From positions 7,544,683 through 7,608,682 of the forward strand of contig CM119267.1 of NCBI GenBank assembly GCA_051294375.1: a stretch of DNA of 64,000 nucleotides, written 5' to 3'. Positions 21,852-33,536 of this stretch are shown in pieces. Positions within the stretch are counted from its first letter, which is position 1. Each line of letters begins with the position of its first letter. The position numbers and the translations under genes were made by a program. The notes beneath the pieces are model-generated. The model searched no databases and had not been told where the DNA came from. It saw nothing but the letters and a program-made list of their open reading frames with translations. The stretch is from Paraspadella gotoi (taxonomy: Eukaryota; Chaetognatha).

Positions 21852-23390
21852 TCAGTTGATCCTCATCGATTCCCCCTTCAACATTTCCACAAAAAACTTA
21901 ACAAGCATTTCTGGATCAAGCATTTCCGCGTGGACGTATTTGCAATTGTGACGGAAGCGACAATTGACGAAGAGGTACCCGCACTCCTCTCGGTTCCTCT
22001 TCTTATTCTCCAGATCGGCGAGCTCTTCGATCTCCCTGCAGAGACGATCGTAGGTTTCTACGCCGAGATCGTGGCGGTAGCGGTACAGGATGACGGCGTA
22101 GCTAATGTGCCAGGCGTAGTCGATGCATTTCGGAAATAGCACCTCAGGAAGGGGAAATATCTCCGGTTTATAAAAGCCGTAACGATAGTTGTCCAATACC
22201 CAAATGACAAATTCTGGACCAGAGCTATCCGAGGTCCGTTCGCTGTGGTTGTTCTGGCAAAAATAATTTTTACATTTGACACCCGCGGAGCATTTGCGGT
22301 AAAACTTGCGATTAGCCTCGAATTTGTAGTAGGCTTCGGCAATGCCCAAAGCCCGCTCGAAATCGCCGCGAAGAAGTTGACGGCATTCCCGCAGAAGGGT
22401 GCCGTAATATCTGAGCCGCTTAGGGTGAATTTTGAGCCACTTCGGCACGACGAGCCGGGCGGCATGTTCTTCCAATCGCCGCATGAACAGCTTGTCGGCG
22501 TCGGTGAGGGTGTCGCGGTGCCGGTTGCGGCAAATGGATCCAGAGTAGCACTCAGATCCGAACTTACAGTGCGGCACGCTTCGATCCCTTCGCCTCTCCG
22601 CCTCATATTCGTCCTGGAATAACTTTTTCGTCAGCTTGTAACGCTTGGCTCCAAGTTCAGCAAGATAGTCTCTGCACGAGGAGATCAACCTCTCCGTTTT
22701 TTTCGTCGTCAACTCCATTGAAATCAAGCATGGAGGCAAAAGGTTTTGCTCCGTAACGCTCAGGTTTTGGCGTCGCGAGCGGGGAGGCTCCTGGCTGCTT
22801 CGGTCGCTCGAGCCGCTCGCCCTTCTATGGCGTTTTGTTTTATAGTCGGACTCATCTTCCCTCCCCCTCTTTGCGGCGGATTGTTGACCAGCGAAAGAAT
22901 CAGAGACTAGAATGATCTTTCGAGCGTCGCCCACTCGAGCCCGATTCCTTCTCTCACGGGAAGATTTCTTTTTCAAGCTTTCCAACTCATCGTCGGTCTC
23001 CAAAACTTCGCCCTCTTCGCTCCCGAGAGGAATCACGTCGGAACTCATATCGTCCTCAACGGCGATGCCTTCGTCGACGTCGAATCTTTTCGGGGACGAC
23101 TGGAGACTTTCATCGGCTTCACCTTTCTCGGTCGTCCTTTTAGCTTCCTTGGCGATCCCGAGCAAGCGGCGATGGAATCGTTGGCAGCATTCCTGAGGGG
23201 CGCGGTGTGAGACGAGGGCCTTTCGCTCACAATCGTCGCAGAGCGCGGAGTAATGTTGGAGGAGAGATCGCTGAAGTCGCTCCGAAGTGGAGCGGAGAGT
23301 TTGAAGGACGAAGAAGCACTGGGAAAACCCGGTCAGTTTCGGCATCGAAGGCAGCGATGCCGGGTCAGAATTGAATGATTCGGACGGCAT
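21852..23390 (-). CDS. Intronless CCCH-type zinc-finger protein
   Basis: A single open frame of 512 residues, with no intron, unlike nearly every neighbour. The N-terminal region has cysteine-rich stretches (YSALCDDC, QECCQRFHRR). A central serine- and charge-rich region follows, with KRGREDESDYKTKRHRR as a probable nuclear signal. The C-terminal half has three CCCH-like modules: HCKFGSECYSGSICRNRH, CSAGVKCKNYFCQNNH, and CGYLFVNCRFRHNCKYVH. CCCH fingers usually bind RNA, so a role in RNA processing or turnover is likely, but I recognise no orthologue. The ATG follows TTTTTCTAAG by two bases. Confidence 0.8.
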   Translation of the reverse strand: MPSESFNSDPASLPSMPKLTGFSQCFFVLQTLRSTSERLQRSLLQHYSALCDDCERKALVSHRAPQECCQRFHRRLLGIAKEAKRTTEKGEADESLQSSPKRFDVDEGIAVEDDMSSDVIPLGSEEGEVLETDDELESLKKKSSRERRNRARVGDARKIILVSDSFAGQQSAAKRGREDESDYKTKRHRRASGSSDRSSQEPPRSRRQNLSVTEQNLLPPCLISMELTTKKTERLISSCRDYLAELGAKRYKLTKKLFQDEYEAERRRDRSVPHCKFGSECYSGSICRNRHRDTLTDADKLFMRRLEEHAARLVVPKWLKIHPKRLRYYGTLLRECRQLLRGDFERALGIAEAYYKFEANRKFYRKCSAGVKCKNYFCQNNHSERTSDSSGPEFVIWVLDNYRYGFYKPEIFPLPEVLFPKCIDYAWHISYAVILYRYRHDLGVETYDRLCREIEELADLENKKRNREECGYLFVNCRFRHNCKYVHAEMLDPEMLVKFFVEMLKGESMRIN

Positions 23391-23639
23391 TGCTTAGAAA
23401 AACATCGAAATACCGAATATCGACCAGCTTAGTAAAATGGCAGACCTAAAATACAAAAAATTTTACCTACTAACTGAAAATAAATTCTAATTCCGGTTGA
23501 AAAAACACGGAGCCATTATCACCACCGACAATAGAAAAAATGTATATAATCAATTAACCATTCTGGACTTGAGTAACAAAAGACTAGGTATTTTGTGGCT
23601 AGTAGTTCATAATTTAAAAAAAAATTAAGTGTCATTAAT

Positions 23640-25394
<1,755 letters not shown>

Positions 25395-25726
25395 TTTTTT
25401 AAAAGTAAATATGACTTTAATCTGTAATAGGATGGCAATCAAACTTACTGAGATGTAATATTACAAATTCATATAATTTTTTTTTCAAGAAACAACTGAG
25501 GAATTACCATTAGGTCAGGTTAGTATCTGCCCTTATATAGAAAATTATAAATCAATTTAGGGAGAGTCAGTTAGAAAATAAAAATAATTTTTCACTTCGA
25601 CAGAAAAATAACTCAAAATAAACTAATGTTTAAAAACTAGAACAATAAATATTCTGGTAAAACCAAAAGATATTTAACAAATTAAGTTTCCCTAATATAA
25701 TAGATTCGCTCTATCACGATAAAAGA
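25395..25726. other. Spacer between the U1-like zinc-finger gene and ferrochelatase
   Basis: AT-rich 332-base spacer without coding signal. CATCCTATTACAG about 33 bases upstream of the ferrochelatase ATG could serve as a splice acceptor. Confidence 0.45.
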
Positions 25727-28700
25727 CTATAAGACACATTCACCCAAGTCATCTTCGTAAATTTCACGATCTCCGTCTTCCTCTGCCCCTTCTTCCTTTT
25801 CATCAACTTCTTCTTCGTCCTCTTCACCCTCTTCTTCCAAGACGAGGACTTCATCGTTACCGTCATCCTTGGCGCACTTTCCGTCATGGTGGTCGGCACG
25901 ATTGCCATCCCCGTCGTTATCGTCATTCTCATTAAAGATCTTCTCGCTCTTTTTCTCTAATTTATTTTCACCATCCTCTTCTTCCTCCAAGTCGATTTCC
26001 ATGATCCGAGGCGGGACTTCTCGCTCGCGATGTTCCGCGCTCTCGACGTGGGGAGGGATATCGACGGCTGCGCCGATCTCCACTTGACAAAGGAAGCAAT
26101 AGAAGCTGTTCTCGCTAGCGTCTAGACGCCCGATCTGCGCGGAGCCGAGTCCATAGGCCGGGCCGAGGTTCGGATCCACGGGTATTAGTTTGCAGGCGTC
26201 GTCACCGAGCTCTGAGACGCCTCGGCGGTGATCGAAAGACTCCGCGTGATTCGCCAACAGCCCCGCGTCTGTCAATATTTAACAACATAATTCAATTGCA
26301 AGTAAAAATCCCGCTCTTTGCCGTAACCTATTTTACATTATAACGAATTTCACAAAGCGATCTGATGGAGACGGAATCGTGAAGAGGAATTTCCAAAGAC
26401 TCTGAACTTTCCGACATGTGATATTCATATTTAAACAATATTAGGCATAGCGAATTTCTTTCATTTTGTATGTGGTTTGGATTAGTAAGAAATAAGTTTG
26501 AGTTTATTTGCAACAACGATTTTATTAGTACATAAGGACGTACATGTTTCGGCTTTAGTTACAAGGGTTCTTGCTGCTGAAGAGCCTACCGCGCCACCAC
26601 AGCGCAACTGGAAGATAAGCAGAAGCGCCCTAAGAACGTGGGTCACTTGTCCCTCCCCTACACCAGGGATCACTGAGTCATTGGTGCGGGTGCTGGCAAA
26701 GCAGGGGATCTCCACCTCAGTGACGACCGCGGTTCTCTACGAGAGCAATTGGTGAAACCGAAAGATAAAATCCCCAGACCGAAAACATCAGGAGCCGTCT
26801 ATTGGGCGGCCTGTGCAGGGGCGGGCAACCAAGCCTGTGCAGCAGCATACGTGGCGAGACAGGCAAGTCTCTAACAGACCGCTTTCAGCAGCACACAAAA
26901 ACCTTATCGCGATGCGAGAGGACATTACCTATCTGCGGTAGCTGAACATACAGTAAATACTGGCCATCTATTTAGAGAGTCAGACTGTCTCGTGCTGTCC
27001 CATGACCCAAACTGGTTCTCAAGAGGTATTAGAGAGGCGATCTATATCAAAGCCCTCGAGCCCTCTTTGAATCGTGATGGAGGACGATTCGATCTCCCTC
27101 CAAGCTATGATACGCTTATCAAAAGCGTGGTGGAGGCCCCGCCACCACCACGTCCGCACAATGACTCCCCCGTTTCTACTCAACGAAAACAAGGGGAGAC
27201 CTTTGCGCAGGCAATGGGCAAACGATGCCTCTCCTTCAACTGCAGCAACTCACTCCCTCTCTCTGTGGAGTAAGCGCCACCAAAAAGGCGGCTGCTGGAG
27301 GAAGGAGAGGAGTCCACCACTCATGTCGCAAAAGCGGCAAGAACGGACAACCACCCATCTCGCCAGCAGACGAGAAGAGGGCAGTCGACAGGCGTACCAG
27401 GCCAGAGAGACATCAGGGTAGCCTTTGGACTCTTCCCGCAAGGAAGCCTACCCAGTCCATCACATACAGGCTCAATCGATATGACCTCTCAGCCACTGAC
27501 GCGCCAATGACTCGACCACATCGTCACTACCTCTCATTTGCTTCAACCAAAGGGGGCCAGCTCATTTTGAGCTCTTTCTTAATTCTTAAAATTTCACTTT
27601 CCACATTAATAACTTCTAAACTTAATTCTCTCTTTCCTTTCACATTTCAATTTCACTGTTTTATACTCAATTATTTATTAAGTAGTTTAATGTTAAAAAT
27701 ATTTATTTCACTGTTAGTTTAAATCATTTATCTTTGTTGTACATTGCACAATGTATTGTTACTAATGTTCCTTTTCTCTCTCTCTCTTCTCTCTCTCTCT
27801 CTGTCTCTCTCCTCTCTCTCAAAATTTTTCACCAATTTAATTTCTTTTCACAGTAAACTCAATCTGTCTTCACCTTGACCTGTCCTCACATCTGACCACT
27901 ATTCTTTTCTCAACTCTGTGTTGAAAACTTTGCCCTGTCTCTGTCTCTCTCTCTCTCTCTCTCCTCTCTCTCTTACTTTTCCTTTGCACAAATAATTTGT
28001 AAAAGTTCACAAAACAATTTTTTCTATGACGCTGAAGAAGGCTTGTAACTAAAGCCGAAACATGTACGTCCTTATGTACTAATTAAAATCGTTGTTGCAA
28101 ATAAACTCAAACTTATTTCTATTAAACAATATTTAAACAATCCGACTCACCTCGAAAATGTCGGTCGCAACCATTGCACCAATAAGCGGGGCGGATTTCA
28201 TACATTGCAACTTCGTAGTCCAAGTACCTTCGCCTTTTGGTCGAAAACTCTCTCGAAGTCATTTCTTTATTGACAGCCGACTCGGATTTTGTCTCTTTGT
28301 CCGATTTATTATCCTCGGTTTTGTCCTTTGTCCCTTTCCACGCTTTCAATGCTTCCAAATGTTTTGCCCCTACGACAGACAAAAAATACGTTTCTGAAAG
28401 AATCAAAACAGACAGACACAAAAAAACCTACCTTCTCCGTGAGCCACCAGCTGTTTCGCAGTGCAAAAAGAAACCTGACACAGACTGCAATTGAATTCCC
28501 CTTCCGAATTTCGCACCGCCGCTAAATGTTTCTTGCCTATGATAAAAAAAAATTAATAAAAAGTTCATTGTTCAAAGCAAAATGATAGTTAATAAATATT
28601 ACCAGAAAGATGCGCGTCCAGGTGATCTTGGGAAGTCATGGAAACATTACATATGGAACAACAGAACAATGCCCCTTTGGTGCCTGAAAAATAGTGAAAT

Positions 28701-30472
28701 TAAATCGAATAATTTACTGCAGTCGCAATTAATATGAAACACACGTTCGACTCACTGGCATCCTTCTTCGGTTTCTTAAGCTTCTTGATATTTTTTTCTT
28801 GAACCTCTGTCGCAATCGGAGGCGTTGACCCGCTGAATCTCCGATAATGTTGTTGTTCCAAGAAGCTCTCCTCCTCGGAAAGTCGAGTCGAACGCATGGG
28901 CCGCATTTGTGACTCGTACTGCCGGGAACCCACGTACCCGGACATGATGCCTCCGGAAAATTCCTCTCTCATCGGAAAACCCCGCTCATCAATCGAACCA
29001 CGTCCGACGAAGCGACCGTACGCGTAATCATAGTCCGGGGGAAAAGGATCTCGCCCTCGGGAAAAACGAGGAAAAAATTCGCGATTCGGGTGGGAAGGGA
29101 AATAATCGGGTCCGCGATCGTAGCCACTCGGGCCATTTAAGGAAGACTCGGAAAAATTAGCGGGAAGGTGGGGACCGGGTCGTCCGTTGAAGCGGCCGCC
29201 GGTAAATTGAGCGGAATGAAAATCAGCGTCCTCCATATTCGACGGAAAGCCACGTTGATTGCGCTCCCTCAATTCCTCATTAAAACGATTGTAATGATCC
29301 ATCATTTCGTATCCCACTTCGAACGGAGCTTTGTCTGAAGGTGCATGATTGGGCTTGTCGAAACGATCTCTAAAGCCGCGATCCATTTCATGGGGAAAGG
29401 CGTTACCATAGTTTGTCCCCGAGGGATGGCAATTCATCGAGCGATCTCTCATTTCGATATCGAATTCCGACGGATTACCATTCATCTGCCTCCTTCTCAT
29501 TTCAAGCTGATACTCTGACGGACCCATGTCGCCGTAACGTTCTCTCATTTCACGACTATAATCGAAAGAGCCCATATGTCGATAACGTTCCCGCATTTCA
29601 CGCTCGAATTCTGGAGGGAAATTTTCATAACGAAGCATCATTTGACGTTCATATTCGGATTGACGTTCGTTTAAAAACTGATCCCCCATTTCATGGCCCA
29701 ACTTTGATGGACGAGCGTTTTTAAAACCCGCATTCGTGTCATTATAATGTCCGGATTGTTGTCTCGCGTAAACACTCGTATCTGATTCACTCGACCGCTT
29801 CGCACGCTTGATGGAACGCTTTGAGAAAGAATTGCCGCCGCCACGCTTTTGAGCCGGCGGAGGTTTCCGAAAATTTGAAACGATTTTGGTTTCTGCTGCC
29901 GAATCAGAGACCGTTGGTTCGATGAGTTCGGCGCTGCTTAATGCTGACAGGGCCGATAACGTGGAGGAAAACGCCCGACCGCTGGAGACATTTTGAATTT
30001 CTTGGCCATTGGATCCTAAATTCTGCGAATGAGTTTTGGCTTCGGTATTTTTATTGACGTGTATTTGGGAATCGGCCCCCGATCGTTGGCCTTGTGGTTC
30101 CGAGTGGTCATTGTCATTGGAGAAAATCAATCCGGACAAAGTCGATGAGAAAGCTCGGCTACTTTGTTGCGTCGTCGTTTCGGGATCAGTTCCGGCTTTC
30201 GACTGGGTAACGGGCCGAAATGGACGAGGATTAGTTTTCGAAGGGATTTTGCCAACCACCGCTGTCATACGAGACAACGATGTGCCAGAAACGCGGGCAG
30301 CTTTGGAGACTGGTTTCGGAGCACTCGGGCTGACGGCGGCTGCCTTGACTACGCCCTTCGTGTTCTTTATCCCGGTAGTTTTGGGTTTCGCATTCTGTTT
30401 TGAAGTTGGCTGAACCTGGTCGTCCGACGGACCAAAGAGTCCAGCCAACGTTGAACTAAACGCGCGACTCAT
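25727..30472 (-). CDS. Multi U1-like (matrin-type) C2H2 zinc-finger protein
   Basis: Five exons (28756..30472, 28603..28683, 28432..28536, 28151..28369, 25727..26268) join to 887 residues. The long first exon encodes a disordered region. Three RAFSSTL motifs (residues about 3, 105 and 167) each precede a short hydrophobic stretch, and arginine/methionine-rich REMRERY-type repeats follow. The remaining exons encode four U1-like fingers: FCCSICNVSM..HLSGKKH, FNCSLCQVSF..HGEGAKH, YWCNGCDRHF..HAESFDH and FYCFLCQVEI..HVESAEH. Such fingers usually bind double-stranded or structured RNA (ZNF346, ZNF385 and ZMAT families). The C-terminus is very acidic. The last intron (26,269-28,150) was enlarged by a Penelope-like element. 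No precise orthologue is recognised. Confidence 0.85.
26488..26566 (-). repeat. Left terminal repeat of the Penelope-like element
   Basis: Starts AGAAATAAGTTTGAG on the plus strand and ends TTAGTTACAAGG. It is the inverted copy of 28,042-28,120. This copy lacks the CTGAAGA box next to the GAAAC box, so it has no complete hammerhead-like core. Confidence 0.88.
27770..27970 (+). repeat. Two CT-rich microsatellite tracts
   Basis: Runs of (TC)n near 27,770-27,830 and 27,941-27,970, separated by pyrimidine-rich sequence inside the dead Penelope-like element. Confidence 0.8.
28032..28072 (+). ncRNA. Hammerhead ribozyme-like motif in the right terminal repeat
   Basis: CTGAAGA (28,032-28,038) is followed by a five-pair hairpin GGCTT/AAGCC (28,040-28,044 with 28,052-28,056), then GAAAC and ATGTACGTC. 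This is the order of a type I hammerhead: core box, stem II, GAAA, short stem III (AC/GU), GUC cleavage site. Penelope-like elements are known to carry such ribozymes. Against activity, one extra A separates the core box from stem II, and I cannot find a convincing stem I. It is probably a degraded copy. Confidence 0.5.
28042..28120 (+). repeat. Right terminal repeat of the Penelope-like element
   Basis: Inverted partner of 26,488-26,566. It starts CTTGTAACTAAAGCCG and ends AACTTATTTCT. It directly abuts AT-rich sequence containing TTAAACAATATT, which also occurs just before the left repeat (near 26,430) and may mark a target duplication. Confidence 0.88.
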
Positions 30473-30647
30473 GTTCGCTGTTAAATCGGTGGGGATTCTC
30501 AGTCACAAACCTTATTTGGGAGAAAACTGAAATCAAACTGAAGACCGACACGGAAAAAAAAATTAGGGTGGGGGAAAAATGGGGGGGACATGGAAGATGG
30601 GGAAAGGCAAAGTTTAACATGGAGAATGACACGAAAATGGAAATAAA

Positions 30648-33282
30648 TCAATGTAGCAAATCCTCGTAAAAGACGTCCGTCGGCGGCGTTTGTGTCGCCT
30701 CTTTTTCGTCATTTTTCTTCATTCGTTTCCAGGGTTGTTCAGGTTTTTCCTCCTCGACTTCTTCCATGATCACCTGAGAAAAAAATTATAGAATCTAAAT
30801 CCATAGTTATTTACTATTTATTTATTTATTTATTCCGTTTAAAATGTAACGCAAAAATACAACTTCAATTCAGTTTATCAAGTAAATCAAATATCTACAT
30901 ACCCTTGGGGTAAGCATGGTGACTGGTTGATTCTTCTGATACACTTGTGTGTATCGGGGATTCTTTTCGGCATCCTCGGCGTGTCGGAGCATCGCCTCTC
31001 GAGGATTCTCATCCTTGTTGAACCGATTAGTTCGTTCAGCGTAAAGTTTAGAGACGTAAGATGCCAGAGTGGAACCGGAAACGTTGAGACGTCCGCCCTG
31101 ACCACCCTTTCCTTCCAGAGGCGGTTCTGGTTTCTGTTAGTTGAAAAAAAAAAAATAAAAATAAAAGGGACGAGGCGACTTGGGTAGCGAAAGTTTTCTT
31201 TCGATTCCATAAAAGTTGCCATTTAAATCGCATAAAATCTAGCAAAAGCACAGACAGCTCGAGAACCAAAGTCATCTAACGACGAACAAACCTGCATCTT
31301 ATTAGGATCGTATCGATTTCTCCGCATGACGTGGCTCAGCTTAAACTTGCCGCTCATCCTTCCATCCTCCCGGTACATGGGCAGTGAGTAGGGCGTATAG
31401 ACTGCTTGCTCGGCAAACACTTCCATCTTAAAGGTCTTCTTTTTGACCTTCTCCGCACAAAGGAGGATACCCCGGTGGCTAAGTTCTCGGTCAAAGTAAA
31501 AGCGAACGTCGCCGCTGCTGAGACCCACGGCGATCTGGTTGAGTTTGGGATGCCAAGCGCAACGGATGACGCTCGTCGATGGATAAGAGACTTCGGTGAG
31601 AAGTTCCATCGATCCGCTGTCGAAGAACTTTAGTTTTCCGTCGCCGTCCTTCTTAATGTGGGTGCCCGTTACGACAAGACGGTTGTCGGGGCTGAAGACG
31701 CAGTCGGTCCCGTAGTAGCGGTTGTACAAATCACCGGCCTGGGCTACCGGAGATTTGAAGTTTCTTCGCGAAACCAAAATAGAAAAAAAAAATAAAATAA
31801 ACTATTATACTGTGGCGGTATATTCACACCGCCTCACGTCCACCATCCGTCAGCCAAATCCATTGGCTCAGAGGGGGAACACACCATCCCAGGCGTAGTG
31901 TTCCATCCACAGTCCTAACGACTTCCCTCTGCGTTGGCAAAGCGAGACCGTCCTAGGGTAACCGCGCCAGTGACTGGAGACGTCACTGAGGGTCGGAAGC
32001 CCCCAAAGCCAACAGTGAGATGCCCCATCCCAATGGGCATCACAGGCAACCCGGCTGTTGCCATAATACTACCTCGAGGCATTAATGTCAACTTACCTCA
32101 AATCCCACACTTTCAACGTGTCATCAAAGGCGCGTGAAGCGAGGAGTTTGTAGTCGTAAGAAAAGGCGAGTGAGGTGATCTCGGACCCGCTCTGATGGGC
32201 GGTCCGATTTTGCAGTGCCACGTTGACAAAGATCTTTTTAGTTCCGTCCCAGATTTGGATGGAACCGTCCTCGCACCCAGCGGCAATCCACTGCCCGTCG
32301 CCCGAATAAGTAAGGGCGGTGGGATTCACTTGCTGGGCGCGATGACCCTTTAAAGAGCGAGGCTTGATGATGTGACGGAACTTCTTCCCTTCGTCCTCCA
32401 AATGCCAAATCCTAAGACAACAGAGGAAATAAATAATAAATAAATAAGTGGTGGTAAAACAACAAAAATCGTCTCAGTAGGGCGAATCACAGTTTGTAAC
32501 AAAATTCAAACTCGCCTTATGGAACCGTCAATGGAACTCGTAAGAAACTGGCCCTTGCTCTTAGGGTTCCAGCAGCCGTCGTTCAGCATCCCCACGTGCC
32601 CTTTGGTCCGCGCCATGTCGACGATGTACTGGTCGCCCTTAATACACTCAAGAACGGTGCGTCCGTCGCGGTCGACCACTTTGGCCTGCGCGTTGCCAGC
32701 CACGACGAGAATGTTTTCCCCGGTGGGCGAGTATACGAGCTGTTTGATAGGATGCGCTTCGCAAGGGGTGATATCGCGAAAGGGCTTAAAGTCTGAGTCC
32801 ATGGCGTTAAAGTCGTAAAATTTGACTTGGTAATCATGACTGCCGGTTACGAAACGGGCTCCTGCGGGATCGATTCCCAGCGCGGATAGGGGCTTCGTGC
32901 CGTGAGTGAGCGTGGCCGACTCTTTTGCCGGAATACGTTCGTAACGGTTAAAGGCTTCGTCGCCCTCTTCGTCGTCGTCGTCGTCATCACTGTCTTTCGC
33001 AGGATCCTTGTCATCGTCGTCTTCGGAGTCATCGTCCCATTTACTTCGGGGTTTTATAATTTTTTCTTTCTCCGTTTCTTTCTGTTTAGACCCTGAAGCG
33101 ACCGCGGAATCGGGTCCGGATTTTCGCTTTTCTTTAGCTTCTTCCTCCAATCTCTTTCTTTCCTCCTCGTCGGCCTTTGCCTTGCACTCTTCCGATCGAC
33201 CTTTCGCCGTCAAAATCGTCTGCTTCAAAATTGAGTCCAAATCGAAAGTTCGAGCAGTTTTTCCCTTTTTCTCTTTATCCAT
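30648..33282 (-). CDS. WDR70: WD-repeat protein WDR70
   Basis: Nuclear WD40 protein linked in yeast and human cells to CRL4-dependent H2B ubiquitination and DNA end resection. Five exons (32516..33282, 32097..32411, 31292..31763, 30903..31133, 30648..30773) give 636 residues (human 654). A charged N-terminus with FDLDSILKQT and long acidic runs precedes the propeller, which starts near residue 145 (THGTKPLSALGIDPAGARFVTGSHDY). Family-specific blocks include CWNPKSKGQFLTSSIDGSIR, KVWDLR, CAWHPKLNQIAVG and the C-terminal ENPREAMLRHAEDAE and EKPEQPWKRMKK. The first intron begins AAG|GCGAGT, a GC-AG intron; only this join keeps SIRIWH in frame. Intron two contains an inserted structured element. 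Confidence 0.96.
31812..32062. mobile_element. GC-rich hairpin-rich insertion in WDR70 intron 2
   Basis: The insertion is 251 bases, clearly GC-richer than the surrounding intron. ATTATACT (31,804-31,811) and ATAATACT (32,063-32,070) flank it as an 8-base target duplication with one mismatch. One end is a hairpin GGCGGT/ACCGCC and the other GGCAAC/GTTGCC. Further stems inside are GCCAA/TTGGC, GGAACAC/GTGTTCC and TGCCC/GGGCA. No coding frame is convincing. It may be a small non-autonomous DNA transposon or a structured SINE-like element. Confidence 0.6.
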
Positions 33283-33536
33283 CCTATCGAAAAAAAAGGT
33301 AACGAAATAAAATATAACAACCAACTGCCTGTATATATTTCTAGAAGTAAAATTGAGAGCCTACTACATCGGATCCTTAGAAGCGCCTTGAGGGGGAAAA
33401 CGGGAGAAAAAGGGACCAGAAGCAGAATAAAAATAATCACATTTTGCGAAAAAGTACAAGGCACGTAAATATTTTTTCATAAATTACTGGGGTGAATCAA
33501 AAGAAACAATAAAAAGAAAAACAAAACTCCACGACT

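Larger units (their letters stand above)
26488..28120 (+). mobile_element. Decayed Penelope-like retroelement with GIY-YIG endonuclease remnant
   Basis: Inverted repeats of 79 bases bound the element (26,488-26,566 and 28,042-28,120), differing by one inserted base. On the plus strand, 26,992-27,130 encodes FSRGIREAIYIKALEPSLNR followed by DGGRFDLPPSYDTLI. This is the typical C-terminal end of the GIY-YIG endonuclease of Penelope-like elements. Upstream, VAEHTVNTGH and a degraded Y-W/AYVARQ region fit the same domain but are broken by stops. No reverse transcriptase remains, so the copy is 5' truncated and dead. It lies in the last intron of the U1-like zinc-finger gene, antisense to it. Pyrimidine-rich microsatellite fills 27,770-27,970. 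Confidence 0.8.
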
